64,000 bases of DNA from positions 31,022,902 through 31,086,901 of the forward strand of contig CM075760.1 of assembly GCA_037974335.1 (NCBI GenBank), read 5' to 3'. Positions within the stretch are counted from its first letter, which is position 1. Every line of letters begins with the position of its first letter. The DNA is from Prionace glauca. Its lineage: Eukaryota; Chordata; Chondrichthyes; Carcharhiniformes; Carcharhinidae. The position numbers and the translations under genes are program-made. Positions 42,700 to 54,092 of this stretch are shown piece after piece. A model generated the notes under the pieces. The model saw only the letters and a list, made by a program, of their open reading frames with translations, was not told the origin of the DNA and ran no database searches.

Positions 42700-42930
42700 A
42701 CAGCACAGGGCCAGGCCAGTCGGCTCAGTCAGTCTGTGTCAGTGGTTATGTTCCACATGACCCTCCACCCACCCCTCTCCATCTCCTCCCATCAGCATAT
42801 CCTTCTAATCCTTCCTCCCTCATGTATGTATCCAGCTTCCCCTTCAGTGTATTCATGCTGTTCACCTCAGTCACTCGCTGTGGTGATGAGTCTGTCATTC
42901 TCACCACTCGCTGGATAAAGAACTTTTCCT
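42700..42930 (-). mobile_element. CR1-like LINE 3' fragment, inverted
   Basis: 'caccactcgctggataaaga' is the inverse of the FFTQRVV-type end, and 'gagtctacagcacagggcca' is the inverse 3' tail. Confidence 0.6.
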
Positions 42931-42934
42931 GTTA

Positions 42935-43232
42935 GAGCTTATTTATTAGTCACAAGTAGGCTTACGTTAACACTGCAGTGAAGTTGTTATGTAAACCCCC
43001 TTGTCCTCCCACTCTGGCTGCTGGTCGGGTACACTGAGGGAGAAATTAGCATGGCTAATGCACCTAACCAGCACATCTTTTTGGACTGTGGGAGGAAACT
43101 GGAGCACCTGGAGGAAACCCACGCAGACACAGGAAGAACATGCAAACTCCACACAACAGAGACCCAAGCCAGGAATCGAACCCGGGTCCCTGTGCTATGA
43201 GGCAGCAGTGCTAACCCACTGTGCTGCCCTCG
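42935..43232 (-). mobile_element. HE1-type tRNA-SINE, full length
   Basis: 'cttatttattagtcacaagt' (inverted tail), 'gcacctaaccagcacatctt', 'aatcgaacccgggtccctg' (inverted B box) and 'gctaacccactgtgctgcc' (head). Well preserved. Confidence 0.9.
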
Positions 43233-43304
43233 AAATCACTACTGGATTATTGAACCCCTTCGTAATTGTAAGGTCAGGGGGGTGGGAACTCCAGCACGCG
43301 GACA

Positions 43305-43640
43305 AAGAACATAGAACTTATAGCGCAGTACAGGCACTTCGGCCCTCAATGGTTCCACTGGTTGGCGCAACAATCTAATGACCCTCTAACCTAAACTATT
43401 CCAATGTTATCCATATGTCTATCCACTGACCATTTGAACGCCCTTAAAGTTGGCGAGTCCACAACTGCTGCAGGCATGACCTTACTACCCTCTGAGTAAA
43501 GAACCTACCTCTGATATCCGTCCTATAGTTACCAGCCATTTATTTAAAGCTATGACCCCTTGTGTTAGCCATCACCATCCGAGGTAAAAGGCTCACACTA
43601 TCCACTGTATCCAATCCATTGATCATCTTGTATGCCTCAT
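43305..43640 (-). mobile_element. CR1-like LINE 3' fragment, inverted
   Basis: 'caggcacttcggccctcaat', 'cttactaccctctgagtaaa' and 'tccaatccattgatcatctt' are inverse CR1 ORF2-end words. It runs into a C-rich tandem array. Confidence 0.75.
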
Positions 43641-43945
43641 GGGACATGGGAGCCCTGCCCCCACCCATTGCCCCCCTGCCAGGAGCCACACTCCCACCCA
43701 TTGCTCCCTCCCCTTCTGGGAGCCCCACCCCCACCCATAGTTCCCCTCGCCTCCCAGAAGCCCTGCCCCCACCCACTGTTCCCCTTCCCCTTTCCCTCCC
43801 ACTCTGGGTCCCTGCCCCCACTCATTATTCCCCTCCCATTCTGAGAGACCCGCCCCCACCCATTGTTTCCCTCCACCTCCCCCTCCTGGGACCCCCTCCC
43901 CCACCCATTGTTCCCCTTCCCCTCCTCGAGCCAAGGTTTCTGCTC
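43641..43945. repeat. C-rich tandem repeat array
   Basis: A unit of about 35-50 bp built on 'gccccc acccattgttcccc' words repeats about seven times. The proline-rich frame across it (for example 43562-44077) is a by-product. Confidence 0.85.
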
Positions 43946-44334
43946 ATGCGGCTGGTGGCTCCGCCCAGAGTGAGAAGCCGCTCGGTGATCTCCCCCCTCC
44001 CCCCCAGCCCAGGACTGTACATGTCCAAAGGAAGAAGGGAATCTGCGCATGTTCAGGGCTGTGCCCAACCTCTGTGACCGGCAAGCTTAGATGTGAACCA
44101 ATAGGAGAGTTGGAGGATTGGAAAATCTCTAGTCCTCCAGCGAATTGAACTGCAGGCTTTGGGTGAACGAAGATTGATCCTCAGAAAACCTAGAACTTCC
44201 TCCTCTCTCTCACATCTCTGAGTAAAGCACTCCCCCATTTCCATTTCTTATTAATTTCTAGTTCTGTAATATATTACTGCAGCTGCATTATATATTTCCA
44301 GTCATAAACTCATTGCAGCACAGAAGAAGCTAAT

Positions 44335-45360
44335 TGGGTAACCTTGAGGAGAGTCTGAGGGGGACACTGGGACTGTGGGACTGACAGTGAGCACCTTGAG
44401 GTGGGTCTGAGGGGGACACTGGGACTGTGGGACTGACAGTGAGCACCTTGAGGTTGGTCCGAGGGGGACACTGGGACTGTGGGACTGACAGTGAGCACCT
44501 TGAGGTGAGTCTGAGGGGGACACTGAGACTGTGGGACTGATAGTGAGCACCTTGAGGAGAGTGTGAGAGGGGGACACTGGGACAGGAAAACAGCACCTTG
44601 TGAGAGGGGGTCACTGGGACACCAAGAGAGGCAAGCAATGCCTTGAGCAGAGTGTGAGAGGGGCGATCACTGGGACACCAGGGCAGAGAGCTTGCACCTT
44701 GAGGAGATTATGAGGGGAGGGCACTAGGATACTATGACAGACAGTCAGCTCCTTGAGGAGAGTATTCGAGAGGCTTACTGTGACACCAGGGCAGAGAGTT
44801 AGCACCTTGAGGAAAGTGTGAGAGGGGGACACTGAGACAGACAGTCAGACCCCCCCCCCCCACAGAAGCATGTGGGGGTCACTGTGACAGTGGCATAGAC
44901 AGTCAGCACCTTAAGGAAAGTGTGGGAGGTGTAAACTGGGGCAGACAGTCAGCACCTTGAGCAGAGTGGGAGAAGGGACACTGGGACAGACGCTCAGCAC
45001 CTGGAGCAGAGTGTGAGAGGGGGAAACTGGGGCAGACACTTAGCACCTGGAGGAGAGTGTGAGAGGGGGAAACTGGGGCAGACACTCAGCACCTGGAGGA
45101 GAGTGTGAGAGGGGGAAACTGGGACAAACATTCAGCACCTGGAGGAGAGTGTGAGAGGGGGAAACTGGGACAGACTGTCAGCACCTTGAGGAGAGTGTGA
45201 GAGGGGGAAACTGGGACAGATACTCAGCACCTGGAGGAGAATGCGAGAAGGGTAAAACTGGGACAGACTGTCAGCACCTTGAGGAGAGTGTGAGAGGGGG
45301 AAACTGGGACACTGGGACAGACGCTCAGCACCTTGAGAAGAGTGTGAGAGGGGCACAAAG
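44335..45360. repeat. Minisatellite of about 1 kb, unit 45-52 bp
   Basis: The core 'cagcaccttgaggagagtgt' plus 'gagagggggaaactgggaca' recurs about twenty times. In the first part the unit is exactly 52 bp ('gacactgggactgtgggact' form). Later units are shorter and drift. Both strands read open for long distances because the unit is nearly stop-free. Confidence 0.92.
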
Positions 45361-45524
45361 AGGATTCAAGCCACAGGTGGATTTATGTAGCAATGGAACT
45401 GGGACCGTTTGTTTATGTCCTGTGGTGCTGAGGATTCTCTTCAATATCGATTCAGTTGTCAGGGAACACAACTCTTTCTGCCAGACCATTGGATGATGGG
45501 TAATGTGGGCACTGTCCTAACGCA

Positions 45525-46110
45525 TAAGAACATAAGAAATGGGAGCAGCAGTAGGCCTTCGAGCCTGCCCTGCCATTCGACAAGATCATGGCTGATCTGA
45601 AGTGAATCAATTCCACTTTCCCGCTTTCTCCCCATAACCCTTAATTCCCTTGTCTATCAGAAATCTATCTACCCATGACTTAAATGTATTCAGCGAGTTA
45701 GCCTCCACATTTCAATGGGCAGAGAATTCTAGAGATTCACCACCCTTTGAGTGAAGAAGTTCCTCCTCAACTCCGATCTAAACTGTCCTCCCCCATTATT
45801 TTGAGGCTGTGCCCTCTAGTCCTGCTGTCCTTTCTAAGCGGGAAGAAACTCTCTACCTCTACCCTATCCATCCCCTTCATTATCTTATGAGATCCCCCCT
45901 CAGCCTTCTAAACTCTAATGAATACAGACACAGTCTATTAAATCTCTCCTCATAGGTTAACCCCCTCATCTCTGGTATCAGCCCAGTGAACCTTCTCTGC
46001 ACTCCCTCCAAGGCCAATATATCCTTCCACAAGTACGCCGATCAAAACTGCACACGGTATTCCTGTTGCAGCCTCACCAGTACCCTCTACAGCAACGCAT
46101 CAAATATTGC
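45525..46110 (-). mobile_element. CR1-like LINE, decayed, inverted
   Basis: 'gcctgccctgccattcgaca', 'gattcaccaccctttgagtg', 'cctaccctatccatcccctt'-type order and 'gatcaaaactgcacacggta' follow the layout of 38826-39990. It lies directly beside a Ty3/gypsy fossil. Confidence 0.8.
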
Positions 46111-46119
46111 TCAAGTTCA

Positions 46120-46700
46120 TGCAATGCACAAATTCCTGACTGATGGAGGGTGGTCCATTTTTAGAATTCAACACCTGCAGAATGCCTGGTGTCAAGAAAG
46201 AGGTGTGAAGTTTCTCCACTCTTCTCCTTGTGTTTGATTAACTCATCCTGTGTATGGCCATCCATTTTGAATGAGCATCTACCAATATCAGGAACACAGA
46301 CCCCATGAACGGTCCGGCACTGTCCATGTGCACTCACGTCTACGGCCAACCCAAGTGTAAAGAATAGTGACTGGTGACTGTTCTGCCCTTGTTGATATTG
46401 CCAACACTGACACACAAGCAAATATCTGTATCCATACCTGGCCACCAGACGTGGCAATTTGGAGGATCGTTAGTTTGCCACTCCTGGGTGGCCATGGTAA
46501 AGTTCGGCCGGGTTGGGATGGTGTCTCAGGATGACACTCTTGAACCCCATAGGAGTATGCCATCTTCCACAGTCAGCTGTTCTCTGCCACTCCAATATGG
46601 GTGCAATTCTGCTGTAACAGCCTTTTGGTTACCCCCATCAGCTCTTACTTCTCTTCAGTTTATTCAGGACTGGGTAAGTTTGCCTCCACAGCCAAATATT
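46120..46700 (-). mobile_element. Ty3/gypsy LTR retroelement fossil, integrase region
   Basis: The minus strand shows remnants of the pol integrase region, including words like GPFMGSVFLILVDAHSKWM in one reading. The element is an internal fragment only. No LTRs are recognised at its ends. It is broken at several points and old. Confidence 0.7.
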
Positions 46701-46834
46701 ATTGGCTGCTGCTGGGAGAATTTTGAAAAATTTCATGATTACTGTCTCTTCCATTGGGGATGTGACCAGTTGTCTGTTAATTGTAACCAGCTCAAGATAT
46801 CTGCCTTCGCGACTCGGCCTCCTAGTCACCCGTG

Positions 46835-47110
46835 TTCAGAGGGCAATTAAGTGTCAACCACATTGTTGCGGCCCTGGAGTCACGGTTAGGCCTGACCACG
46901 GAAGGACAACAGATTTCCTTTCCTGGGACATTGGTGAACCAGTTGGGGTTTTCCCGACAATCAACAATTTTTTTATGGTCACCAGCAGATTCTAAACTCC
47001 TGATCTATTTATTCAAATTCCACCATCTGCTGTGACGAGATTGGAACCCGGATGCCCAATACATTAGCTGAGTTTCTGTATTAATAGTCGAGTGATAAAA
47101 CCACCTGTCC
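46835..47110 (-). mobile_element. tRNA-SINE (second family), inverted
   Basis: 'aggacaacagatttcctttc', 'ctgctgtgacgagattggaa' and 'acccggatgcccaatacatt', then the inverted head 'taatagtcgagtgataaaac'. Same family as 17965-18290 and 62990-63260. Confidence 0.7.
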
Positions 47111-47284
47111 ACATCCTGAGTGTACACATCCTGAGTTCTGGTAACCAAGACACTCCATATTATATACATCTGCAGAGCTCCTGGAGTGGACAGCATTAAC
47201 TGCCTCAATCAGGGAGCTCATATTCCAATAACTTCACCTGATGGTTATCGGTAAAGTCTTTAAATATGTCTCTCCGTCACTTTC

Positions 47285-47289
47285 TGTGC

Positions 47290-47326
<37 letters not shown>

Positions 47327-47735
47327 TCTGTCTTTTGTTCTTGTTGTTTCCATTATACTCATTCAGTCTCACTGTTTCCCATTCATTTCCGCTCTCTGTC
47401 TCTATATCTGTTTCTTTCTGCCTCTGGCTATTTCCCTTTGCCCCACTTTTTGTCTCCCATTTTCCCTTCCTCTCCCTTTCCCTCTTTTATTACAACCCCC
47501 AGTTTGTCTTCTTCTGTCTCTCTTTCTCCTTCTCTGTATATCACCTTCATCATTTTCTCCACTCTCTATCCCTGTCTCTCTCGCTCTGTAAGAGTCTCTC
47601 TCTGTTTCTGTTCTTTCTCTCTCTCTGTCTGTTTCTTTCTCTGTCCCTGTTAGAAACTCTTTCTTTGTGTTTTTCCCTCTCTCTGCCAATCTCTCTCTCT
47701 ATCACTCTCATTGTTGTTAATATTGTCCCCTCTCT
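47285..47735. repeat. CT-rich low-complexity tract
   Basis: About 450 bp of 'tctctctctc' with variants ('ctttctccttctctgtat'). It lies just 3' of the GPCR gene. Long frames on both strands are spurious. Confidence 0.9.
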
Positions 47736-47831
47736 CTCTACCTGTAACTATTTCTGCTTCTGCAAGGGTGTTTTGTTTTCAATATGAATTGCAACAGAAA
47801 CAGTCATGGAACTTGTGGTTGCAGTTTCCTG

Positions 47832-48733
47832 TCAGGGTTCATTGAGTTGAAGCATTGCAGTAAGGGGGTATTTCAGGAGATCTTTTAACTGCTGTCTGAA
47901 GTGAGTCTGTGTCACAGCGTAAATGGCTGTATTTGTGCAGCAACTTGTGAGTTGCAGCATAAAGCCCAATTCCAAAACAAAAAGATGTAACCTTACTGAT
48001 TGATAGCCCAAATTATACATCCGAATCCATATGGTATAAACCATTAATGTCGACCATAAGAGGATGAAATTGGCTGAGATAACAAACAGTAAAGTGATGG
48101 ATTTTCTTCGACTCTCCATCTCTGGGTCACTTGGGGTCTCCCCACTGCTGTGAGCCCGGAGTCTCCTGCGGGCTCTGCTGCTCACAAAAATGTGTCTGAC
48201 GATGAGAGCATTGAGCAGCAGAATCAGGACGAATGGGACACACGGGGTTAGAATGTTGTGGAGGAACTCGATTGTTCCCCAGACCGGAGATTCTGCAGCT
48301 TCCCATGAGAAGCGACAAAACCAGGGATTGTTCATCAACCCATATCGATTTAATAACATAAAATACCAGGAAACATTTTTTAAACAGCTCAGCACTGTCA
48401 CTGTTCCCAGAACCACAGCCGCTGATTTCTCAGTGCAATATTTACTTTTCAGCTTCGAGCAGCAAATGGCCACAAATCGATCAAAGGTGAAAGTGACGGT
48501 GAACCAGACGGAACAGTCAGTGGCTGCATAAAGCAGGACGGCGTGGATGTTACACACGGGGAATGACAGTAGGAAATAAAAGTGTTCCCAATACACAATG
48601 GGAATGTGTCTCAATATCAGGTCGAGGATAATGACGAGCAGATCTCCCGCTGACATGGCCACCAGGTAACGAGTGATACATTTGGACAAACCACAGTTTC
48701 TGCTCATCAACGTCACAATTGTCATTATGTTCA
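47832..48733 (-). CDS. GPR139/142-like class A GPCR, exon 2
   Basis: After acceptor CTTCCTGGCAG it reads VNIMTIVTLMSRNCGLSKC then ITRYLVAMSAGDLLVII: the end of TM1, ICL1 and TM2 of the GPR139/142 group (CGLSKCITRYLVAM is characteristic). It continues with the ECL1/TM3 cysteine (FPVCNIHAVLL), a DRF in place of DRY (FTFDRFVAICC), the ECL2 cysteine (FCRFSWE), TM5, a basic ICL3 (SSRARRRLRAHSS) and TM6-TM7 ending NTAIYAVTQTHFRQQLKDLL, a variant NPxxY. Fully open to a normal stop; 300 codons. Likely a peptide or amino-acid-sensing plasma-membrane receptor by family, ligand unknown. Exon 1 is at 54093-54309. Confidence 0.9.
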
Positions 48734-48844
48734 CTGCCAGGAAGGAAGTAAGGAATAAAATTAGACATGAATCAGGGGAATAAGTTACCATTTAAACTGC
48801 AGGTTCAACAATTTTTTAAATGTGCACACACACTGAATGAGTTT

Positions 48845-49015
48845 TTTTTTTATAATCCAGCACATCTTTTGGAGTGTGAGAGGAAAGTGGAGCATCTGGA
48901 GGAAACCCATGCAGACACGGAAATAAGGTCCAAACTCAACACAAACAGTGACCCAAGCCTGGAATTGAACCCAGATTTCTGATGCTGTGAGTCAGCACTG
49001 CGAACCACTGCTATC
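48845..49015 (-). mobile_element. HE1-type SINE fragment, inverted, in the GPCR intron
   Basis: 'ccagcacatcttttggagtg', 'gaggaaacccatgcagacac' and 'ggaattgaacccagatttct', ending at 'gcactgcgaaccactgc' (inverted head). The 3' tail is missing. Confidence 0.8.
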
Positions 49016-49324
49016 CAACAGCAGATTTTATGAAATTGGGCACAAAATATGGAGGCAGAGTAAAATTACACTCAGAGCCTCTCCACAAAATTCACAAAGG
49101 AACAGACACCGATCAGTAGGCAAGAGCATACTTTTAGAATGCAAATGAGGGTGAGCACACAAGGGAAGCTGGACAGGATGGCACCTACAGGAAGTAAATT
49201 TTTTTTTTAAAATCCCACCCCATCAAAATCAGCACTTCTAAAACAGTCAAACAACCCATGGAGACACCTAAAATTAGCATAGTTAAGGAAACGTCCCTGG
49301 CCCTTTAAACATCTTTGGAGATCA

Positions 49325-49895
49325 ATGACACATTTTAGAAGACCCTTGTCAGGCCTCATTTAGAGTATTGTGCGCAGTTCTGGTCGCCTCACTATAGGAA
49401 AGATGTAGAAGCTATTGAGAGGGTACAGAGGAGATTTACAAGGATGTTGCCTAGACTGGGAGGCATGCCTTATGAAGTTAGGTTGAGGAAGCTGGGACTC
49501 TTTTCCCTGGAGAGATGAAGGTTGAGAGGCGACCTGATAGAAATTTACAAAATGTTTAGAGGAATAGATAGGGTGGACTCCCAGAGGCTATTTCCCCGGG
49601 TTGAAATGGTTGCTACAAGAGGACTCAGATTTAAGGTACAGGGAGGGAAGTTCAGAAGTGATGTTAGGGGTACGTTTTTCACTCAGAGGGTGGTGAGTGA
49701 ATGGAATCGGCTGCCGTCAGTGGTTGTGGAGGCGAACTCACTGGGGTCTTTTAAAAGACTTCTGGATGAGTATATGGGGTTTAATGAGATTGAGGGTTAT
49801 AGATAGGTCTGTAGGTTGGTAGGTGTTGATGTGATCGGCGCAACTCGTGGGCCGAAGGGCCTGTTTGTGCTGTTGTGTTCTATGTTTTATGTTCT
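49325..49895 (+). mobile_element. CR1-like LINE, 5'-truncated
   Basis: 'ggcctcatttagagtattgt', then open MRGDLIEIYKMFRGIDRVDS and FFTQRVVSEWNRLPSVVVEA to DEYMGFNEIEGYR, then 'gggccgaagggcctgtttgt'. Same subfamily as 8742-9694. Confidence 0.88.
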
Positions 49896-51170
49896 ACACC
49901 TAATGGTTCAAACCTCTGAGATTCTAGACCATTAATAACCAATCAGACAAAAATGATTAACACACACTTAAAAGAATTGCCCCAACACTCGAAAACATCA
50001 AGACAGGATGGCTGAAGTCAAATACTGTAAATAAAGTATTAACATTTGAATCGCATACTACACCGAAGATCAGGTATAACTGTGGCCCGATACGGTGGGT
50101 GTTTAGTATGCTTTCGGGACAGTCTGATTGTATGACCTGACTGTGCCTCCGTCGACGAAAAAGAAAATAAAGCTGTGCCGTTATTGAACTACACCCTGAG
50201 TCCATAATAGTCGTTTCACCCACTCGCACTAACACCACTGTGCCAATATGATGCTCCATGTTAGGTACAAAATGGTGTACATTTTGGAAAGAGTTTTCCG
50301 GGTGTCCTCAAAATTGACCCTCACTCAGCTCTAGGTAAATAGTCTTTCTACCTTATGGGGGATTTGGAGTGTGAGAAGGCTGTGGAGGTAACTCTGACAG
50401 AAAATTCAGAGTGGAGTCCTGTAAGCAGTAATCTGTCACCTTTCAGATAGCTACTGACAAGCCCTGCAGCAGAGCTGCTACCAAACAGTGCTGGTTTTAC
50501 CCTCTCCTCTGGACACTACCAGCAGTTGGCAGAGAGAGATCCTAATGCCTCGACCGTTCAGAATCTCTATAATATTTACAAATGATTATATCCTGTAGGG
50601 GAGACCACAGCATTGTGGCCACTGAACGCACAACACTGGAAGAAATAGTAATCTCACACTCGAATGACACAGAGGGTTTGCTTTCAAAGCATCAGGGTTC
50701 AGTGTATAGCTACCTTTCATAGTGCCCAGTGTATTATTTTTTGCTGCCTACTGAACCAGGGAAGTGCAGTGAGTCCTCTCTCAGTCGGAAAGTCGCTGAT
50801 CCATGCGCCAAGTAATAAAAAAACTCAAACCAAGGCCGCTGCCAAAGAAAAACCAAGCAGCCTGCCTTAATGACTATTCTCCAGTGACACATTTGTCCAA
50901 TATTATATGATGCACCAGGACGTTAGTTATGGCAAGAATCAGTTCCAACCTCCCAGATTGCTTGGATCCACTACAGTTCACCTATCTCCGCAATAGGTCC
51001 GCAGATGTCATTACCGTGTCCGTACAGCCTGCACCTTTAAAATAAAACCCGAAGTCACTCGAGCTTATCCCCTCTATTTTGTTTTCTGTGAATCTATGAT
51101 CTGATGTAAGTTGGCCAGATGGTAGCAGGCACAGCACAGCTTCCCAGTGGAATACGTCTTCTGGACAATT
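49896..51170. other. GPCR intron, no exon recognised
   Basis: Unique-looking sequence. No open frame longer than about 100 codons has a recognisable domain. Confidence 0.45.
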
Positions 51171-51174
51171 GCCA

Positions 51175-52385
51175 AGTAAACCCTTAACTATCATGGCTGG
51201 ACACATTGATGAAGGAAGAATGGTGGATGTGGTTTACATGGACTATAGCAAGGTGTTTGATAAGGTCCCCCATGCAAGATTTCTTGCGAAGGTGAGAGGG
51301 CATGGGATCCAAGGGGCTTTGGCTTTGTGGACCCAGAACTGGCTTGCCTGCAGAAGGCAGAGAGTGATTGTGGATGGATCTTTTTCTGCATGGAGGTCGG
51401 TCACCAGTGGAGTGCCCCAGGGATCTATTCTAGGACCCTTGCTGTTTGTCATTTTCATAAATGACCTAGATGAGGAAGTGGAGGGATGGGTTAGGAAGTT
51501 CGCCGACGATACGAAGGTTGGTGGTGTTGTGGATAGTCTGGAGGGATGTCAGAAGTTGCAGCGTGACATAAATAGGATGCAAGACTGGGCGGAGAAGTGG
51601 CAGCTGGACTTCAACACGGATAAATGTGTAGTGGTCCATTTTGGCAGGACCAAAAGGATGCAGGAGTGCAATGTCAAGGGTAGCAGTCTTAGCTGAAGGG
51701 TTGAACGGCAGAAGGATCTTGGGGTCTGGGTCCGTAGGACTCTTAAATAGGCCTCGCAGGTGGATGGTGTACTGGCCTTCATTAATCGAGGCATTGAGTT
51801 TAGGAGTCAGGAGGTAATGCTGCAAATTTATAGGACCCTTGTCAGACCCCATTTGGAGTACTGTGTGCAGTTCTGGTCGGCTTACTACAGGAAGGATGTG
51901 GAAGCTATTGAGAGGGTGTAGAGAAGATTTACAAGGACATTGCCTGGATTGGGAGGCATGCCTTATGAAGATAGGTTGAGGGAGCTAGGTCTCTTCTCCC
52001 TGGAGAGACAAAGGTTGAGAGGCGACCTTATAGAAGTTTTGTAAAATGTTGAGAGGAATAGATAGGGTGGATTCTCGGAGGCTATTTCCCACGGTTGAAA
52101 TGGTTGATACGAGAGGACACAGGTTTAAGGTGCTGGGAAGCAAGTACAGAGGAGATGTTCGGGGTAAGTTTTTCACTCAGAGGGTGGTGAGTGAGTGGAA
52201 TCGGCTGCCGTCAGTGGTGGTAGAGGGGAACTCGCTGGGGTCATTTAAAAGACTTCTGGATGAGTATATGGGATCTAATGGCATTGGAAGTTACAGATAA
52301 TTCTATGGCTTGGTAGGTATGGATGTGATCGGCACAACTTGTGGGTCGAAGGGCCTGTTTGTGCTGTAGTGTTCTATGTTCGATC
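51175..52385 (+). mobile_element. CR1-like LINE, RT domain to 3' end
   Basis: An open frame of about 175 codons with VYMDYSKVFDKVPHARFLAK, SGVPQGSILGPLLFVIFIND and KFADDTKVGG, then a stop and frame change, and a second open piece with FFTQRVVSEWNRLPSVVVEG to GSNGIGSYR. It ends 'gtcgaagggcctgtttgtgc'. It lies in the GPCR intron on the opposite strand to the gene. Confidence 0.92.
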
Positions 52386-52389
52386 AGGG

Positions 52390-52625
52390 GCACACCAAGT
52401 ACGATACTACCCAGCCCCCTCCCTCCCTTCCCATTCCCAAGCAGTGCTGCCCTCCACTACGAACCGCACCCCCAGTCCATGCTCTAATCCGTTAATATTC
52501 AAAGTTCTGTCTGTCTCCTTAAGTTCATCAAGTCCTAACGTCCACCGCTCTCCGATAATTAATTCAACAGATTCACCACCCATTGAGAGAAGTAATCTCT
52601 CTCCATGGCTGTCTGAAATCTAACT
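52390..52625 (-). mobile_element. LINE fragment, inverted
   Basis: 'caacagattcaccacccatt' and 'gagaagtaatctctctccat' are inverse CR1-type end words. Weak. Confidence 0.45.
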
Positions 52626-52726
52626 GCTTCAGGTGATCGGGCTCTGCTTCTGGTTGTACTCCTGGCTCAAGCACTGGTGGATCTGCCCTGAAGGCAGTTG
52701 TGTGTTTTTTTTATATAATCCTAATG

Positions 52727-52832
52727 ACCTGTCAACAACAGGTTGTTGACAGGCCAATCAAGCCAAGATTGGCTTGAGGTTGTTGCCAACCTCAAGCCAA
52801 TCTGAGCCAACCTCAGATTGGCTTGAGGTTGG
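52727..52832. repeat. Nested palindromes (hairpin cluster)
   Basis: 'cctgtcaacaacagg' pairs with 'ttgttgacagg', and 'ggcttgaggttg' pairs with 'caacctcaagcc' and again with 'ccaacctcagattggc'. Several alternative stems of 10-13 bp are possible in about 100 bp. Confidence 0.85.
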
Positions 52833-52909
52833 CAACAACAATAACTTCAAATAGGTCCCTTTTAGCTGTGTGTTTTATTTAAATACATCAGCTGGCATAA
52901 TGCAAAACT

Positions 52910-53710
52910 ATGATGTGGAGATGCTCGCGTTGGACTGGGGTAAGCACAGTAAGAATTCTCACAACACCAGGTTCAAGTCCAACAGGTTCATTTGGCAGCA
53001 CAAGCTTTTGGAGAGCTGTCCCTTCATCAGGTGAGTGGAAGCTCTGTTCACAAACAGGGCGGTTGGAATGTGAGTCTATAGAGATAATCAAGTCTTAAAG
53101 GTACAGACAATGTGAGTGGAGAGATGGCCAAACACAGGTTAAAGAGATGTGTATTGTCTCCAGTCAGGGCAGTTAATGAGATTTTGCAAACCCAGGTTGT
53201 CGATCACCAGGAGTATCCCAGTTGGGGAATACTTCAGCACTCATGGACACCCAGCCTCTGATCTTCACGTACGCATTCTCCAAGGCGACCTTCATGACAC
53301 ACGACAGTGCAGGTTCGCTGAACAGAGACTGATAGCCAAGTTCCACACACCTGAGGATGGCCTCAACTGGGATCTTGTGTTGATGTCACACTATCTGTAA
53401 CCCCCACGACTTGCCTGGGTTTGCGAAATCTCACTCACTGTCCTGGCTGGAGACAATACACACCCCTTTAACCTATGCTTAACCCTTTCTCCACTCACAT
53501 TGTCTGTGTCTTTCAGACTTGCTTACCTGGAAAGACTCACATTCCAACCATTATTTTGTTAATTGAGTTTGTGTCTTTATATGTCCCGTTTTTGAACATA
53601 GCTCTTCACACGCCTGAAGAAACAGCAAAATTCCAAAAGCTCATAGTACCAAATAAGTCCGTTGGACATTAACCTGGTGTTGTGAGATTTCATACTGTGC
53701 TGACCACAAT
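52910..53710 (-). mobile_element. Penelope-like element fragment with long inverted arms
   Basis: Left arm 52912-53190 ('tcacaacaccaggttcaagt', 'caggttcatttggcagcac', 'gacaatgtgagtggagag') and right arm 53430-53710 ('ccactcacattgtctgtgtc', 'taacctggtgttgtgagatt') are inverted copies. The centre (53200-53400) still reads on the plus strand GHPASDLHVRILQGDLHDTR and EQRLIAKFHTPEDGLNWDL, typical of the region after a GIY-YIG domain. Internal fragment only; old. Confidence 0.75.
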
Positions 53711-54092
53711 GCAAAACCTGCTGTGCCGGTTACCAAAACAGCCCCGATGTTTTTGGCCTCTGGAATAAGTGTTGCAACTTAGAGTTTCTGTGCATTCTGC
53801 AGTTTAAACATATTAGCGTCAAAGAAAATAACATTTTTAAAGTGATCGCACACTTTTCCCCGCTCCTACCGGTTTTTGCAATTCTTTTTCATCTTTCTAA
53901 ACATCTTTTACATCTTTACAAACTCAACTTCACAACACAGGCATCTTTAACGTAGTGATCCGCGCTTTCCAGATGTGATAACTCAATAAGGACTCAGACC
54001 ACAAGCAACAGTCGCAAACAGGGTAGAGCAGACGGCAAGAGTGGCAGAGTTAAACACGGGTTACATCATTCATAATCAGTGGAGAAACTTAC

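Noticed and set aside
43562-44077. 171-codon proline-rich frame
   Set aside because: It is produced by the C-rich tandem array; frames on both strands are open for the same reason.
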